NCBI GenBank assembly: GCA_023974075.1
Contig: CM043800.1
Span: 8,349,982-8,413,981, forward strand
Direction: 5' to 3'
DNA: 64,000 bases
DNA from: Chaenocephalus aceratus
Lineage: Eukaryota; Chordata; Actinopteri; Perciformes; Channichthyidae
The translations under genes and the position numbers were made by a program. The notes beneath the pieces were generated by a model, which saw only the letters and a program-made list of their open reading frames with translations, was not told where the DNA came from and made no database searches. Numbering within the stretch: position 1 is the stretch's first letter; the number at the start of each line of letters is the position of its first letter. This document shows positions 1 to 20,709 of this stretch, in pieces.

Positions 1-225
1 AAATAATATTAAAATATATCAATTATATATAATAAATAAAACAAATTATAATAAATTAATAATTAAATCACACACAACCAAAACAATAAATTAAATAGAG
101 TCAGGCTGGAAAACAGAGCTCTCTCTATCTATCTATCTATCTATCTATATATAATATATATATTTATATTATCTCACAAGCAAAAAAAACCTCCTTAAAA
201 CAACAGTCAAGTGTACAGTCCACTG
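1..225. repeat. AT-rich sequence with (ATCT)n/(TA)n microsatellite
   Basis: Very AT-rich low-complexity sequence. An (ATCT) tetranucleotide run sits near 127-147 and passes into a TA-rich run to about 165. No coding potential or other signal is visible. Confidence 0.7.
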
Positions 226-546
226 TCAAAGACCCAGATGCCTCAACAGGCCATATCCAAATCTGTTTTTCAAAGTTTTCGAGCAAGGAACACCAACATG
301 TTTGCATTGTCGGGCAAATGCATCTTTGATTGTAAACTGTCGGGAAGGTGGGGGCTCTCCATCTCCAGCTGCAGTTTTAGCTACCAGCTGGGAAAACGGA
401 ATGGGGTGGTTGTGTTTTAGGTGTAGTTTAAAATGCGTGGTATTGCCTGCTTTTGTCGCTACCTTTTTTAAACAAATGCGACACACCGCCCGGCTCATTC
501 AAGTCCGTTGGTTCGCCTCGTTGATTTGGCTTGAATCCAAAATACT
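226..546 (-). pseudogene. hAT-type BED zinc-finger transposase N-terminal fragment
   Basis: On the - strand a 90-residue open frame (226-498) begins MSRAVCRICLKKV and continues with HFKLHLKHNHP. This Cx2C...H-x-H spacing is that of the BED zinc finger at the N terminus of hAT-family (ZBED-like) transposases. No catalytic RNase H-like core follows within the fragment, and the frame upstream of residue 1 contains stops, so this is a remnant. The sequence to about 890 is rich in TATCGATAA-like words often seen in the ends of such elements. Family assignment rests on the zinc-finger pattern alone. Confidence 0.55.
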
Positions 547-947
547 GCCACACCGGAGAATCGAGATGTGTAGTTAGGTTTTGTAACCAATTCCCTTTCA
601 CTTTAAATTCCCCGCGAGTAAGTCACACGTTGTCTCCCGCTTGTCGCTATATTATTAATTTGGCTGCTGCACGCGGAGTGTCCTGACCTGGCTGTGTGTC
701 AGCCCCGCCCCTCACAGCGCGCGTGGCCGGCAGCCACAGCGCTCCTAGCTAAAATGCTGGTCACATCCTTATGTAAACGGCAATTTATCGAGCTCATAAA
801 AGTTATCGAGTCCATTTTTATTTATCGTACGATAAGTCAATTTATCTATTATCGCGACAGGCCTACCTCCCATTATTCTGCGGTTATACATTTGACGCTG
901 TAATTTCTTATATCGCAATTCTATTCTTACAACAATAAACTGTCAAC
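547..947. other. Probable hAT-remnant flank, no gene
   Basis: Noncoding. The part at about 770-870 contains ATCGAG, TATCG and CGATAAG words resembling the subterminal part of hAT elements. No intact terminal repeat pair could be matched. Confidence 0.35.
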
Positions 948-1018
948 TAGGTGTGTGGTGCAGTGGGTTGGATCAGGGGGTCACAGGTTCAAACCCCACT
1001 GCAGTCAGCATGTCATAA
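948..1018 (+). repeat. tRNA-derived SINE, 5' part (interrupted)
   Basis: The tRNA-like head includes a box-B-like GGTTCAAACCCC near 987-998. The same head occurs at about 4510-4580. The SINE body resumes at 2131 after a transposon insertion, so the two parts are one SINE split by the 1019-2130 element. Confidence 0.7.
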
Positions 1019-2130
1019 GAGGCTTCTCAATTCTTAAATTTCCCCTCCTCGACTCCCCTCCTCGAGACTTAGTCCCACCCACAGGAGATGCGAGCGGAGG
1101 ACCGAGGAGGGGAACCGAGGAGAGAGGAGGGGAAGCAGCAGACGTTTAAAGAAATGAGAACTCCTCTCCTCTGAGCGGTCATATTAAAGCGACGTCCGTT
1201 CATTATTACGTGGCAACAGCTGCATCAGCTATTTTATAATCTCTGTTAGATCAGCTGAACATTGTTCCCCCACATATTTACTTTGAATTAATTGAGAGTG
1301 TGGTATAATGAGACAATAACAGGCTACAGATGCGGACACACACACACAAATATATTTATATAAATATATGCAATTTAAAGTATGAGAGCACTCTCATAAT
1401 AACGTAACACAATCAGAGACTGGATATATCCCCCCCCCCTCTCTCTCTGGTCGCTTAAATGGGGAATTGAAATTACGGGCCAAAAGTTGTATTTAAGTAT
1501 TAAAAGTAAGCAGAGGACACCAAACCAACTGAGACCCGTCTCTCCGCCGCATCTACGCACTGTACAACACACACCTACACACTGTACCACACACACACCT
1601 ACAGCTCCTAAAGCATAATCAGGCTACAGCCGTTGTGTATTTTATTATGTGAAGCACTAAATGGTCTTAGAAAAATATCGACTCTTTGTTTGTATATATC
1701 TACTAAACTAAAGAAAATAAAGAGAGTAGGCATGTTATACTGAGTGATACATTTTGTACACACTGCTCTGCTTTCTGCACGGACCTCACAGCTGTTCTCT
1801 CTGGAAACATCGCGTCGCGATGAGAGCAGGTTCTAAAATAATATCCAGGGGATGCATGCAGAGCTGTCATTGGCTGAGATAACTCCGGCCGTGCGTCACG
1901 CCTCCATCGTTCCCGGAAATGCATCCGCGGAGGAGCCGTGGAGGACCCATCAGTGTCTCCTCCTCGGTTATAGCTCCTCCAGAGAGCCTCCTTGACGCTC
2001 GATGCTCGATCCTCGGTGTGCATTTAGAGAAATTAGATGTCCTTCAAAATGGTGCGCTAAAATTCATTTCCGGGTCACTACCGGAGGACCGAGGAGTCGA
2101 GGAGGGGAAATTTGAGTATTGAGAAGCCTC
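1019..2130. mobile_element. Nonautonomous DNA transposon inserted in a SINE
   Basis: Both ends carry a 38-bp inverted repeat starting GAGGCTTCTCAAT (left 1019-1056, right 2093-2130) with about two mismatches. It interrupts a SINE whose tail resumes immediately after. No transposase frame is visible in the 1.1 kb interior, which includes short CA-rich stretches. A clear target-site duplication was not found, so the superfamily is unassigned. A related but degraded copy appears around 24.6-24.8 kb. Confidence 0.7.
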
Positions 2131-2240
2131 TGTTGTGTCCCTGAGACCCTTCACCCCAAAATTGCTCCTGTGGGGATTGTCCACAGTATTGAGTATGTAA
2201 GTCGCTTTGGATAAAAGCGTCTAGTAACAAGTGACATGTA
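2131..2240 (+). repeat. SINE 3' part with LINE-like tail
   Basis: Continuation of the SINE begun at 948. It matches 4585-4685 closely, including the tail TTTGGATAAAAGCGTCTA, which is shared with LINE 3' ends in fish. Confidence 0.7.
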
Positions 2241-2502
2241 CAGTAATGTAACTATACCTAACCTAAGTTATTGTTAACATTAGCAATACATAACTGATAT
2301 CCAATTATCTTTACTATTTTAATATACTGGAGGTGTTAGCCATGTTCACATATAGTACCTAATCCAAGCTGCAGTCATATGTGTTTTAATATACCCTCTT
2401 CTACAAGTAAATGCTTTAAAATTAACCATCATGGATTCCATATGGTCAAATTAACTGCTGTGCATTTTTTGTAGTATAATTTTGTTTGTTTTCAATGTGC
2501 AG
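2241..2502 (+). other. LYPLAL1 intron sequence, 3' end of intron 1
   Basis: Noncoding. It ends in a T-rich tract and the acceptor AG at 2501-2502. No exon 1 candidate encoding the expected oxyanion-loop HGxG motif was found in 1-2500, so exon 1 is probably upstream of the window. Confidence 0.5.
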
Positions 2503-10569
<8,067 letters not shown>

Positions 10570-10613
10570 CTCACCCTACCTCTTTTTTTTCTCACAGAAT
10601 GTATTATTTTGCA

Positions 10614-10619
10614 AATAAA
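10614..10619 (+). terminator. LYPLAL1: Polyadenylation signal of LYPLAL1
   Basis: AATAAA about 45 bases after the stop codon, followed by a T-rich then GT-rich stretch, as expected for 3' end formation. Confidence 0.75.
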
Positions 10620-10639
10620 AACAGTGTCTTTTTTTAAAT

Positions 10640-11434
10640 TTGCCGTGTTTGTATGTCCTTTATTTAATGTGTAACTCATATAGAGCGACTTAATTAGCGG
10701 TTATTCAACATGAATGGGGTTATACGTGGCATATATACAGAGCAGTGAGAGTACTGAGTCTCAGAGTGCAGAAACAGGACAGCTGTGACAGGAGTGGTCC
10801 GGCAGTAAGATTTAACAGTGGCCCCTCCCGAATATAAGAATATACCGAATAGTGAGTTTCACATTGAACATCTGACGGCCATGTCTGATCAATTGAGTCA
10901 TGGGAAAGTATTTCGAAAGGCAAAACAAGTAACTTTTTTGTTATATAGCTGCACATATAGAGGTTATCTCAAGACCTTTTTATAAAGAGCAGGTAGAGAC
11001 CTTAATATTTGAATGTGCCTTGAAAAGTTAAAAAAGGGAACATGATAGATTTGAGTGTTTTCAAAGTGTGAGGCTGAGAATGAGCAAATAGTGCTAGCCT
11101 GTTATTGGGCACCTGCTACTCAATGTGAAGAGAGGCACATGATGAAATGATGGGACTGATGGGAGAAGCCATGTTCTGTATGTATGATCCCATTCAATAT
11201 TAGCTAGCCCATTGTCACACATTGACATATATGATATTGGCATATTGTAAAGGCCAGCTTATTAATATCAGGAATGCCAAACATATATTCAAATTACAAT
11301 ATGACAACACCACGAGAGAGCACTGACAAGTTTATTTTAACAATTTAAAATATCTTAATAACTGCTTATCTTAATAGACCAAAAGGAATGCATGAGAGCT
11401 TTGATAAGTTATGTCTATATGTTATCAGCATGAA
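10640..11434. other. Intergenic, no gene seen
   Basis: Sequence after LYPLAL1 with no recognisable gene, element terminus or long open frame. Confidence 0.4.
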
Positions 11435-11810
11435 TAGAGTGGTGCAAGAATAAGTCCTAAAAACCCGGAAATGGACTTTAGCGTTGAAATGGCGGTGCAT
11501 ATGTGTTTTAGTTGAAGGGCTGATTGTCGTAGTCCAGTTTGCTACTTCCACTTTAAAAAGCTAAGATACAGGATTTTAAATGAGCACACCAGACTTGGAA
11601 GAGACATTGAATACATCAATATTCTGCTTTATTACTGCTGCTTACAGAGCACTGCAGTCCTTAACCTATAAACTACAGATACACCTCACCCCAGCCTTTC
11701 ATCACACATGTACACTGCCCCCCCCCCCTCAGGGAAGCCATTATTTTGTAACCTCCAAAAAAGCTTTTATTCTTTGATTTAGTGATAGTAATAAGCTAAT
11801 TTGAAAACCA
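11435..11810. repeat. Copy of the AATAGAGTGGTGC repeat family
   Basis: Begins AATAGAGTGGTGCAAG near 11435. Its distal part resembles 13050-13200 (GCTTTATTACT-CT-CTTACAGA and following). The right terminus is not recognised. Confidence 0.45.
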
Positions 11811-12076
11811 CCTTTAATATGATGCTTGACAAAGAATAGTGATGCAATCTGAGTGAACATGGTTGAGGCGGTGGCACAGGGACACAAGCGTTGCGTCTTG
11901 CTGCAAAGAAACAGGTATTACTACATCCACGATTGTCCCACTTCCAACACATAAAGTGAAAGGTTCCAAAACTCTACTAGCTTTTATTGTGCCAATGAGG
12001 CAATTTTCATGCAATTGGGATTTTTAGATTATGCAACATCCGTTCTCCCCATCAGCAAGGAAGTATCAATTTACAG

Positions 12077-12423
12077 CAGTGTTACTCAAACTTTTTCATA
12101 CCAAGGACCACCTAACCAATAAAAAAACACTCGCGGACCACCTAACTCCACAAATATCCAAAAACACATCGTTTTTTACAAATCGCCTGAAAATGGTACA
12201 AACAAGTGGCAACATGTGTGATGAAGGTGTTTATCTGGGCTATTTCATGCAATCGAAGTGAAACTTAAGCCTTGTTTCATTGCGGAGATATTCCAGCGAG
12301 AGTGCGAAAAACTTAAATAAATGTATTTCTTTCAAATGTGAAATTTTACCAATATACTCACGGACCACTAGGGGGCGCTCACGGACCACCAGTGGTCCGC
12401 GGACCACACTTTGAGAAGCACTG
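12077..12423. mobile_element. hAT MITE with perfect 8-bp target duplication
   Basis: Starts CAGTGTTACTCAAACTT and ends TTTGAGAAGCACTG. The perfect direct repeat ATTTACAG flanks it (12069-12076 and 12424-12431). The interior has repeated CGGACCAC words and no coding sequence. The 8-bp duplication plus CAGTG/CACTG tips indicate a hAT-derived MITE. Confidence 0.88.
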
Positions 12424-12489
12424 ATTTACAGCATCTGTTGTCTGATGAGTTCAGGTTCTAAGAAAAATCGTCAGGAACCTGAAAAAGCA

Positions 12490-13300
12490 AAATAGAGTGG
12501 TGCAGTTATGACGTATGTTTGTAATCCGACACGGAAGTTAGCATCTAGCAACGGGTCCCTCGACACATTTTAGTCCAGACAATAAACTCTGTGGTAAACA
12601 CACGTTTTTTATTCCTAGCACATTTTGTCCAGCAGGATTAGGTCCACATATCAACACCAAGATTGTTTAGTAGAATGCAATCAGCAAAAGTAAGAGCTAA
12701 CGTCAGGCTATCAAACCACATCACGGTAGCTTAGCTGTGCCGCACCACCACGTAGCTAAAGGTGGACTAGTGTCAGAAAGATGACGTTTATAGTTCATTT
12801 TTATACACATGGAAGTTTTGTATACCTTCACACCTTTGTGTTCAGTGTCGTATTTATGTCGTAGAACAAAACCGTGAAAAACTCCTCGGCTAGTGTTAAT
12901 CACAGTCCTTATATCAGGATTTCTAACGGATACAATGTTCAAAAACACGCCGACTTTGTTACGAGGGAACCGAAGGCTGTAACTCATTTCCGGGTTATAG
13001 GTCTCATTCCTAAACCCTTCGTTCGACAGCTGCTGCTTTGTTTGTGTGTGAATACATGATGCTTTATTACTACTTCATACAGAACTATTGGCCCCTTAAC
13101 TCGTAAGCTACAGCAAGCTAACACGTCTCTGTGCCACTCAGCTGTCAATCACACATGGCCCGCCCAGTGAGGCAAGCCTTTCTGATGTATCTCCAAATAA
13201 CCTGTGTTCTTGCTTCCAGTAGTTCTAAAAGAAAGGAAGCGTTTAGCTATAGCCTCTGTTTTATCCCTGTAGTATGACTGATGAGTTCAGGTTCTGAGAC
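12490..13300. repeat. Copy of the AATAGAGTGGTGC repeat family
   Basis: Starts AAATAGAGTGGTGCAG. Like the 7190 copy, it then has GACACGGAAGTTAGCA and GGTCCCTCGACA-like words. A GATGAGTTCAGGTTCT motif occurs both before the start (about 12446) and near its end (about 13280), so the boundaries are uncertain. Confidence 0.45.
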
Positions 13301-16300
13301 AGATGATGTATGTGTTATAGTGCGGGGGAGAATTATGTATTTCTTCCTTCAAACGGGGGTGGAAAAAGTCGATCCTAGAAAAGATAATCGCCAGACAAAT
13401 CATCTGCAAAGGCTTCTAACCTACTCTGGTCTGTTCTTTCTCTCCATTTTCTCGGTATGACCTCCTGCAGAGAGCAAGGAAACGTGAGAATCAGCTGCAC
13501 TATGGTTGGGCAACAATGTTGAGATCACTTGGATTGTATTGGTGTGGACGGATAGATGGGGAGGTATACAGAGGCAGGATGGGGAGGTGGGCTCTCATGG
13601 GGCCCTTGCATGAGGAGGTGGAGACACGTTGGTGGGAGCCAAAGCAAACAGAAGGAGCTCAGAGTTTGGTTCTAGCCTCCGCAGCTGATTACTTCCAGCT
13701 ACGTGTGAAAGAATGCTACTGTTTGAGCCCGCCAGCAGCAACCCTCCCACACTACACCCCCCACTGAAGAAGTGGAAACCTCCTCTTCATCCCTCAGCCC
13801 CCCCGCTTCTCCCTCCTCGCCCCCTCACTGAGTGGAACCTATGCTGGTTTAGCTGTCCGGGCCTTTGATGATTGCAATAGTGGGAATGGATGGAGCGAAT
13901 GTGAAATCAGGAAAACGAAACGAGTTCTCGATGACAGAAAACATACCTCTTTGCTTTTCATTTAGAATTTAATTTGAAGAGGTCCCTGTTTGATATTAGT
14001 TATTACGTGTTTCAGCACTAGTTATTTGCCCACTTGCTTGATCCCTACTCTTCAGGGGCAGCTCACCCCCAGCACCAGGGTCCCAATGCCAGCAGTGCGT
14101 CCCCTATTGGTCAGATGATGATGCGCTTCTTCTGGCCGATGTGTCAGGGGGAAGGAAATGCTAATCTGGACGAGTTGCGGACTGCAAGTCTTGGCTCCCA
14201 GTTTCCACTGCGCGGTACTTTCCATGTGGAGTGGCTCCAGAGTGGCCGTGCTGCAGAAGGGAATTCCTGGCCGAGGGAGCCGAAGTGTTGACGGATTCCA
14301 GATTGCTCATCTGACCACACCCTCCTCAATAAAGATCACAGACTGAACGGTACGATCGCTGTGTATCAGGTCTTTAGTCATTATGCGGATGATAAGAGCT
14401 GATTGGCTAAGGACTGTGCGAACCCCGGAGGTCTGTAGTGAAGCTTAAGTCATTTCGTATCATGATTCCTCTGAGTGGTGCAGAGTGTGACACATCTCAA
14501 AGCTTGAATATTTTGTAGTTGTTTTTAAACACGAACATGACATTGGTCTTCATTTAATATCACATTGAAAATAATTCCTTTGAATCCAATTCTAAAATAA
14601 ACATGGTGTCATGGGAGAGTTCAGCCTCCACTTAACATTAACATTAATGTTGTACTTTTTTCAAGTTAACCAAGATATCTTTCCAGTAATTGTTCTTGCT
14701 CTTTTTATTCTCAGTAAGGCGGATGCAGCTGGGTTTGAAGATTTGCGATGGCAAGTAATATCAGAGGCAAAATATTTGCCATAGTGAACCTCGACCCTAT
14801 TTTTTTAACGGTATTGCGGTTTGTAAAAACCATGTGATTCAGGTGTGAAGTGATCTCGAATGCATTGCAATCAAAATGTGATTGGATCAGCCAGAACACA
14901 TGCTGTCAAAAAGAACAAGCCCCTATCACAACAAAAGAAAAATTGCTAACCTAGCTAGCACTAACGTTAGCACCTGCATACAATAACAAATGTTAGCCTA
15001 GTTTGCAAGGCGACTGAATCGTAGCCTACAGATGCCTTCAACCCTCGTATCTGGACTCCTCGTCCTTCTGCAGACATCAGTGGGGCTGTCAGGGTGGGAC
15101 AGAAAATGGTGAACGGAGAGCTGTGTTGCTCTCGTGCTGCCCACCAACGTTGTTGATGAACTCCAAGTTTAATGAACTATTGAAAGAAATAAAAAGTTCA
15201 GACTGGCGGACCACATGGAAAAGTCTTCATCTAAAGAGCAGCGCACCTTTTTATGGGCACATTAACCTTAACGGTGCGGACAAACGTGTTTAACACCACA
15301 CAAACCCACAATACTGTAAAAGCATGGACAGGTACACTATTTTCTGAAAAGAAACACACAAAGACTTGTGTCTTGTGTTGTCGTGCTCAGCATATAGTTC
15401 CAGTGAAGTCTTTTCGAATACTCCTTTCATATGTGATTCTATAATAAAAGCAGATGTCACTGGACGAGTGATGCTCAAGACAATACAGGATGTACTACAT
15501 CCTAAAGTAATGTAAGCACGTCACCTCTGTCACTGCTAACCACTGTACAAAAAGAAAGTGTTTCATTAGTTACACATGTTTATAATGCGCTCTCATATAA
15601 AAAAAAGTTTGTCAATATTTAATTGAACACTGCTGCGAATTCATGACGAAAAATGACAGAGCAAAGCAGATTACAACAAAAAACGAGGAAGAGTCCCAAA
15701 TTAGGAGGGGGACTGCGTGAATCCCCCCTCTGTATTTAAAGGATTAGACTGGTACAGTATGACAGCGTACCCCGCTGTCTGCGGCTGCCACGGCCAAGCA
15801 CCATAGAGTCACTAGTGATGTCAGAAATTGAAAATATAAATACTCTATGACCACGAGTTGGTTTGGCCTGGAATGGTTTTGGCCAGTCAGCCCCTGGAGG
15901 CAACATTTAGCTGCATAACACCGAGGGCCACAAACAAAGAGCAGCAGTAGCCTCCATGCTGCTGGGCTTCAGCCCCTCCCCTCCCTAAAGTAATCCAGTT
16001 CACCCCTGCCATCTCCAGGCATTCTGCCAAACAGAGGTTATTTAAGCAATGTTTAAGCTTAGCCCATCAGACCAGAGGCCTATACTACGAAGCCAGATCT
16101 TCGGTTAGGGATGGTAAACTTCAGGGTAAACTCTGGGTTTCCGGTCCTAATAAGCTGGTTCTCTTTACCGGTACCGGGGTAGATCTCTAGCAGCAACACA
16201 AGGAGTTACATTATACAAACATGAGTTAATGATTAGAGGGTAACTGAGTTATTTATTTTGTTAAAGTTTCAGCTATTCTGTTACAGTTCTGTCATCAGAT

Positions 16301-17649
16301 TATTTATACAATTTGTTAAAACGTTGTTGTTTCTTTTGATGTGAAATATTATGTATTTAAATCAAAAGCCAATGTTAGTTTTGTTCACAATTTGTTTATT
16401 TTCTATTTTCATTTTAATCGTGTATTTGAATAGGGACAATGCACATTAATGAACACTTTAGACAAATAATGCTTCAAGTGTAAATGTGCGGGATTTTAGC
16501 TTAGTCCCTGACATACAACATATAGTTAGTTTACCTCGTTTTTTTTTCTCCAAAAGAACCGATAAAAAGTACCGTTAAAGACCGGACGATAAGCGGTATC
16601 GATAAAAGTAGTAGTACCGTTAAAACCTTAAAGATACCCATCCCTAATGGTAACCTTGTGCTGAACGGCAAACCTGATCCGGAGCAGGTTTGGTTCCAGG
16701 CTAAGAGCTCAACTCAGTGAAAGCACCGCCTGCTGACCAATCAGAGCTCAGTGTGTGGAGTTTAAAGCGATCAAGTCATATTACAGGAGAAAGGAAATAC
16801 AGAAAAACTGCCGTTGCAGGAAAGACGGCCGGCAAAAGTCAACTGACTGTTTGAACCTGATTAATAGAATATCACCTCCCATCTTCAGAGCAATCTGACT
16901 ATTATAACATTAGTGTTAAGAAAGCTTGCTTAAATATCTGCCACAGCATAAGTAACAGGATCAGAGTAACATTTAGTACAGTCCGCGGCACTGTGAGTGC
17001 AGACGTCGATGTGTCCCATTATCATTCATATCACATCATAATGTATCATAGATGTCCTTATCTGAGTCAGCTGAGCCGTATCTGGCTGTGCAACATTCAC
17101 AGTGTCACATACTGTATGCAGAAGTATTATTTTAAGCAACACATTAAGTTGACGAAACACTCGAGTCAAATGTAATTAAAGTCAGATCGTGTCTTAGACG
17201 GGGCAGTGATATCATAAACCTGTTAATGTACGCATTCAAACACTTGTTTAACCTGTTAAGCACTGAGCCTGTTTTTCAGGTCTCAGGCTCGAAAATGACA
17301 TTCAGAACAAATGACCATATCTTCCCTTCTAAAAGGAGGAAAATTAATAATATTTTCTCTCAAAGCAATGATAAACCTATGAGTTGGATGTAGAAAAGTC
17401 AGAATCAATATAGATGTGTTTTATTTTAAAGAAAATTCAGATTGAACATAGTAAAAACTGTAAATGTTCGTGTCCGTCCAAAAATAATTTTTTTACTTAG
17501 TGAAAACTACCCTTGGATGATGGGTTAGTAGACTAAAAGCTTTAGGAATCCAAAGTACAACATATAATAAGTACCCTGTATCAAGATTGATGCAAAACAA
17601 GTGACATTTGACCTTTTAGAGAGGTTTAGCAAAAAAACTCCACTTCTGA
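13301..17649. repeat. Intergenic repeat-rich block
   Basis: No gene recognised. A repeat starting CCTATACTACGAAG near 16080 and resuming near 16650 resembles a fish DNA transposon interrupted by sequence that starts AGGGATGG (about 16109) and ends CCATCCCT (about 16644), an inverted-terminus element rich in TACCGGTACCGG and CGATAAAAG words. The GC-rich part at 14030-14340 has short overlapping frames but no domain or splice framing. Confidence 0.35.
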
Positions 17650-17657
17650 GGTGATTT
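17650..17657. repeat. 8-bp target-site duplication, left
   Basis: GGTGATTT, identical to 21471-21478 on the other side of the fold-back element. Confidence 0.85.
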
Positions 17658-18422
17658 CAACCTGATCTCACCAGAATGCGTGACTCCACCACGAGTCCTT
17701 AACACCGCATTGCGTGGTGGAGTCACGAACTTTGTTACATTTACGTGTCGGCACCACGCAAACAACCCCAATGTAAAGTGAATGAGGCTCCTTTGTCGTG
17801 GTGCACACACGCATTTCTACAACGTCCTGCAGTGAGCTTTTATTCTATAAAACGTTTTTAAAATCTACTTTATAGCTTGTAGTAACTCACGGGAGGCTTC
17901 TTTTATTTTATTTGTATTCATAATAATTTTTATTTTTTGTCAGAATGTATTATAGTGCATTAGTTACGAATTTTTGGTCTCAAAAACAGTGCATTGTGTG
18001 TAATACAACTGTGATTTTTATTACATTAGTTAGTTTTTAAGGAAGGCCCACAGCTTCAGCTGTGTCCAATAGATTGTTCCCTTTAGTTAACGTTTTTTAA
18101 AAGAACATTATATTCCGATTTGATCATGTCCCCTTTATTGTATTACGGAGAGCAATGTGAGCGTCCATTCCCATTGGATAACGCAGGATTTTACACCCGG
18201 AAGTAAGTATACTCTTTACTGTCGATTGATTTTACAGTGATATCTGCACTACTCATCAACTCAAAAACACCAGATTATCCTTGTTGATTACACAACATTG
18301 ATTGGTTTTAATTGTGTACAATGCTTTTGTAATTTTCCCCTTCGATTCGGAGAAGAACAAATATTTGTTCAGTTTAGGATGGCCGAAGACACTACACTAC
18401 CCAGAATCCTCAGCTATTGTCT
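17658..18422 (+). repeat. Left terminal inverted repeat of the fold-back element
   Basis: Matches 20710-21470 in reverse complement with scattered point differences and small indels, for example the shared GGATGGCCGAAGACACT near 18379. The match stops near CCTCAGCTAT at about 18417. Confidence 0.85.
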
Positions 18423-19074
18423 GCGTTGCCTCAAGCTCTGTGATTGGTTGACTGCATTCCATATGAAAAAAAACGTTTCGTAAAAGATAAATCATACTTT
18501 ATTCAGCAGTGCTTGCTTTTACTCTTTGAAAGTCATCACATGAATGCATTGTAATAAATGGTTTGGCTGCATTAAATATTACACATCTGTCGTAGTTCTG
18601 TATTTGTATTTATCTACAGAGATCTGGCTCAGAATAGACCGGAAACTATGCTTTTACCGTTCTGTTTTAATTTCACAATAAAGTTAGTAGTAATAATTTG
18701 TTTTGATATTATTGTTTTTTATTAACTACTCATGTAACCATCTTTTCTGTGTTGCTGTGGGGTTTTTCCATCGCTTTTGTGTTACAAATATCAAAACAAT
18801 AACTAAATATATCCGTCGTAAACTAAACCAGAAACAGCAGTATATTTTATTTTGTTAACACTGTAAACTTGACAGCTTTTTAACCCAAACCACCTACTGG
18901 TTAAAGCATGTTATTACACGTTTAGAGTAATATTGAAATCTTGAAAAGGGATGTCCAAAATAGCAATTATATACAGTTTTTAATTAACTATTTGTAGAGA
19001 ATAACGAGTAGTGTATATACTTTATAGGGATCTGCAGATAAATATTTAGTCTTCTCAAGCACCAACAATCATTA

Positions 19075-19135
19075 CATACATTACATTGCATTTAGCTGAC
19101 GCTTTTATCCAAAGCGACTTACAATAAGTGCATTC
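19075..19135 (-). repeat. SINE/LINE 3' tail fragment
   Basis: Reverse complement of the common tail CGCTTTGGATAAAAGCGTC... followed by CTAAATGCAATGTAATG. It lies in the core of the fold-back element. Confidence 0.6.
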
Positions 19136-19399
19136 GACCAACAAAATACAAGCTTGAAGAAAACAGAATCATAAAGTACATCAGGCTTCATAGAGCCAAA
19201 CATTTCAAGTGCTACTCAACTGGCTTTAGATAAGCCAGTCCTCCAATCAAATATCTCTCCTGATTGTTGGCACTTGACAATCACCTTCCCTGAATTTTAC
19301 TCAGGTGTAACTAAAGTCTGCTTTAAGGGTTGTTTATATTTCACATCATTAATCAGAATTTGTAAAGTAACTAAAATAAATGTAGTGGAGTAAAAATAC

Positions 19400-20310
19400 C
19401 AGGTTAACCTTAAAGAAAGCCCTCAGGATTATAAAAGACCCCCATCACCCCAGCCACAAACTGTTCTGTCTGCTGCCGTCTGGCACAACAGCCGCATTCT
19501 AGGAGAGGATGTGGCTGTTGTGGAGGACTACAGTACCTGGGAGTGCACTTATGGGCTGAACTGGAGGATCAACACTGACGTTGTGTACAAGAAGGGGATG
19601 AGCAGACTCTATTTTCTGAGGAAGCTGAGATCCTTCCACGTGTGCAGCAAGATGCTGGAGATCTTCTAGTCTGTTGTGGCCTAGTGCACTCTTCTTTGCT
19701 GCAGGGGGGGGGCAGCATCAGAGCCGGTGACACCAGCAGGATCAATAAACTGATCAGGAAAGCTGGGTCTGTCATCGGCATCAAGCTGGACCCCTTTGAA
19801 GCTGTGTTGGAGAGGAGGACACTGAACAGGCTGTTGTCCATGATGGATAACCCACCCATCCTCTCCACCTGCAGCTGGACAGTCAACAGAGCTCCTTCTC
19901 CAACAGACTGCTGCAGCTCCGCTGTCACAAGGACCCATACAGGAACACATTCCTGCCCACTGCCATAACTCTGTACAATAAATCACCTCTGGCTGGAAGA
20001 GAACTCTCTGCTCCATAGTTTCTCTAATACAACCTCGCTGTACATTGTACACATATATAATCTGTTCAATATTTGATATTCCATATTCCATTGTCATATA
20101 TTTTTGAATATGTATATTTGCATATATAATATCTACATGTATGTTTTATATTTCAACACGTATATTTTCTATTTTCTTTTATTTTCTTTCTATTCTTGTT
20201 TATTTGTGGTTTTGTTTTATTGTAAAATGCCTTGTCTTTTATGCTGCTGCAACAAAAACAATGTCCCAAATTGAGATCAATAAAGTACCATCTTATCTTA
20301 TCTTATCTTA
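19400..20310 (+). pseudogene. LINE reverse-transcriptase C-terminal remnant with (TCTTA)n tail
   Basis: Broken + strand frames resemble the region after the RT domain of fish non-LTR elements: KKGMSRLYFLRKLRSF, then INKLIRKAGSVIG and RTLNRLLSMMDN, with frameshifts between. It ends with TTGAGATCAATAAAGTA and a TCTTA repeat (about 20293-20309), a typical LINE 3' end. The RT catalytic core is not present. Confidence 0.65.
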
Positions 20311-20580
20311 CATCCGGACTAAACCCACCAGACTCAGGGACAGTTTCATCTCACAGGCCATAAGACTATTAAACACCTGAACTTTGAAATAACATCCATA
20401 ACATTCATCTGGCTGCTACTTAGAAATGATTTGTCTAATATATCATATATTCCAATCACTTGTATAGACTCTTATTGCACTATTTCACTTTTTACTATTT
20501 TTCTTTTTGTATTGACTTGCACTATTTTTTCTGTGTATCTGTTTTATTGTGTTGCACTGTTGGAGGAGCCTGTGACCTAA
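20311..20580 (+). repeat. LINE 3' untranslated fragment
   Basis: Starts with a short coding-like end (AIRLLNT-type) and continues into an AT-rich tail with GTTGCACTGTTGGAG. The same tail recurs at 59035-59260 upstream of PREB. Confidence 0.55.
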
Positions 20581-20709
20581 GGGGGGGGAGACGTTCGATT
20601 CCTGTTTTGAATAGTGTGCCGTCGATGGGTTTCATTCCATTTCAAAATGCTGTTTGTCGCTCAGCGTAAACTTCAACATTGTCAAGCAAAGCACATGGTG
20701 TAGTCCCAA

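Noticed and set aside
948..1000. tRNA-like sequence with box B
   Set aside because: It is the head of a dispersed SINE with a LINE tail, found again at 4505. No cloverleaf of a functional tRNA can be drawn with confidence.
1019..2130. hAT assignment for the SINE-splitting element
   Set aside because: Flanking octamers TGTCATAA and TGTTGTGT match at only four positions, so an 8-bp duplicate is not supported and the superfamily is left open.
1..2502. Search for LYPLAL1 exon 1
   Set aside because: No frame with the expected HGxG loop and a phase-1 donor was found. Exon 1 is most likely outside the window.
14030..14345. Overlapping GC-rich frames as a possible exon
   Set aside because: Frames on both strands are of similar length, there is no domain and no splice framing. 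The sequence has inverted-repeat character like a MITE.
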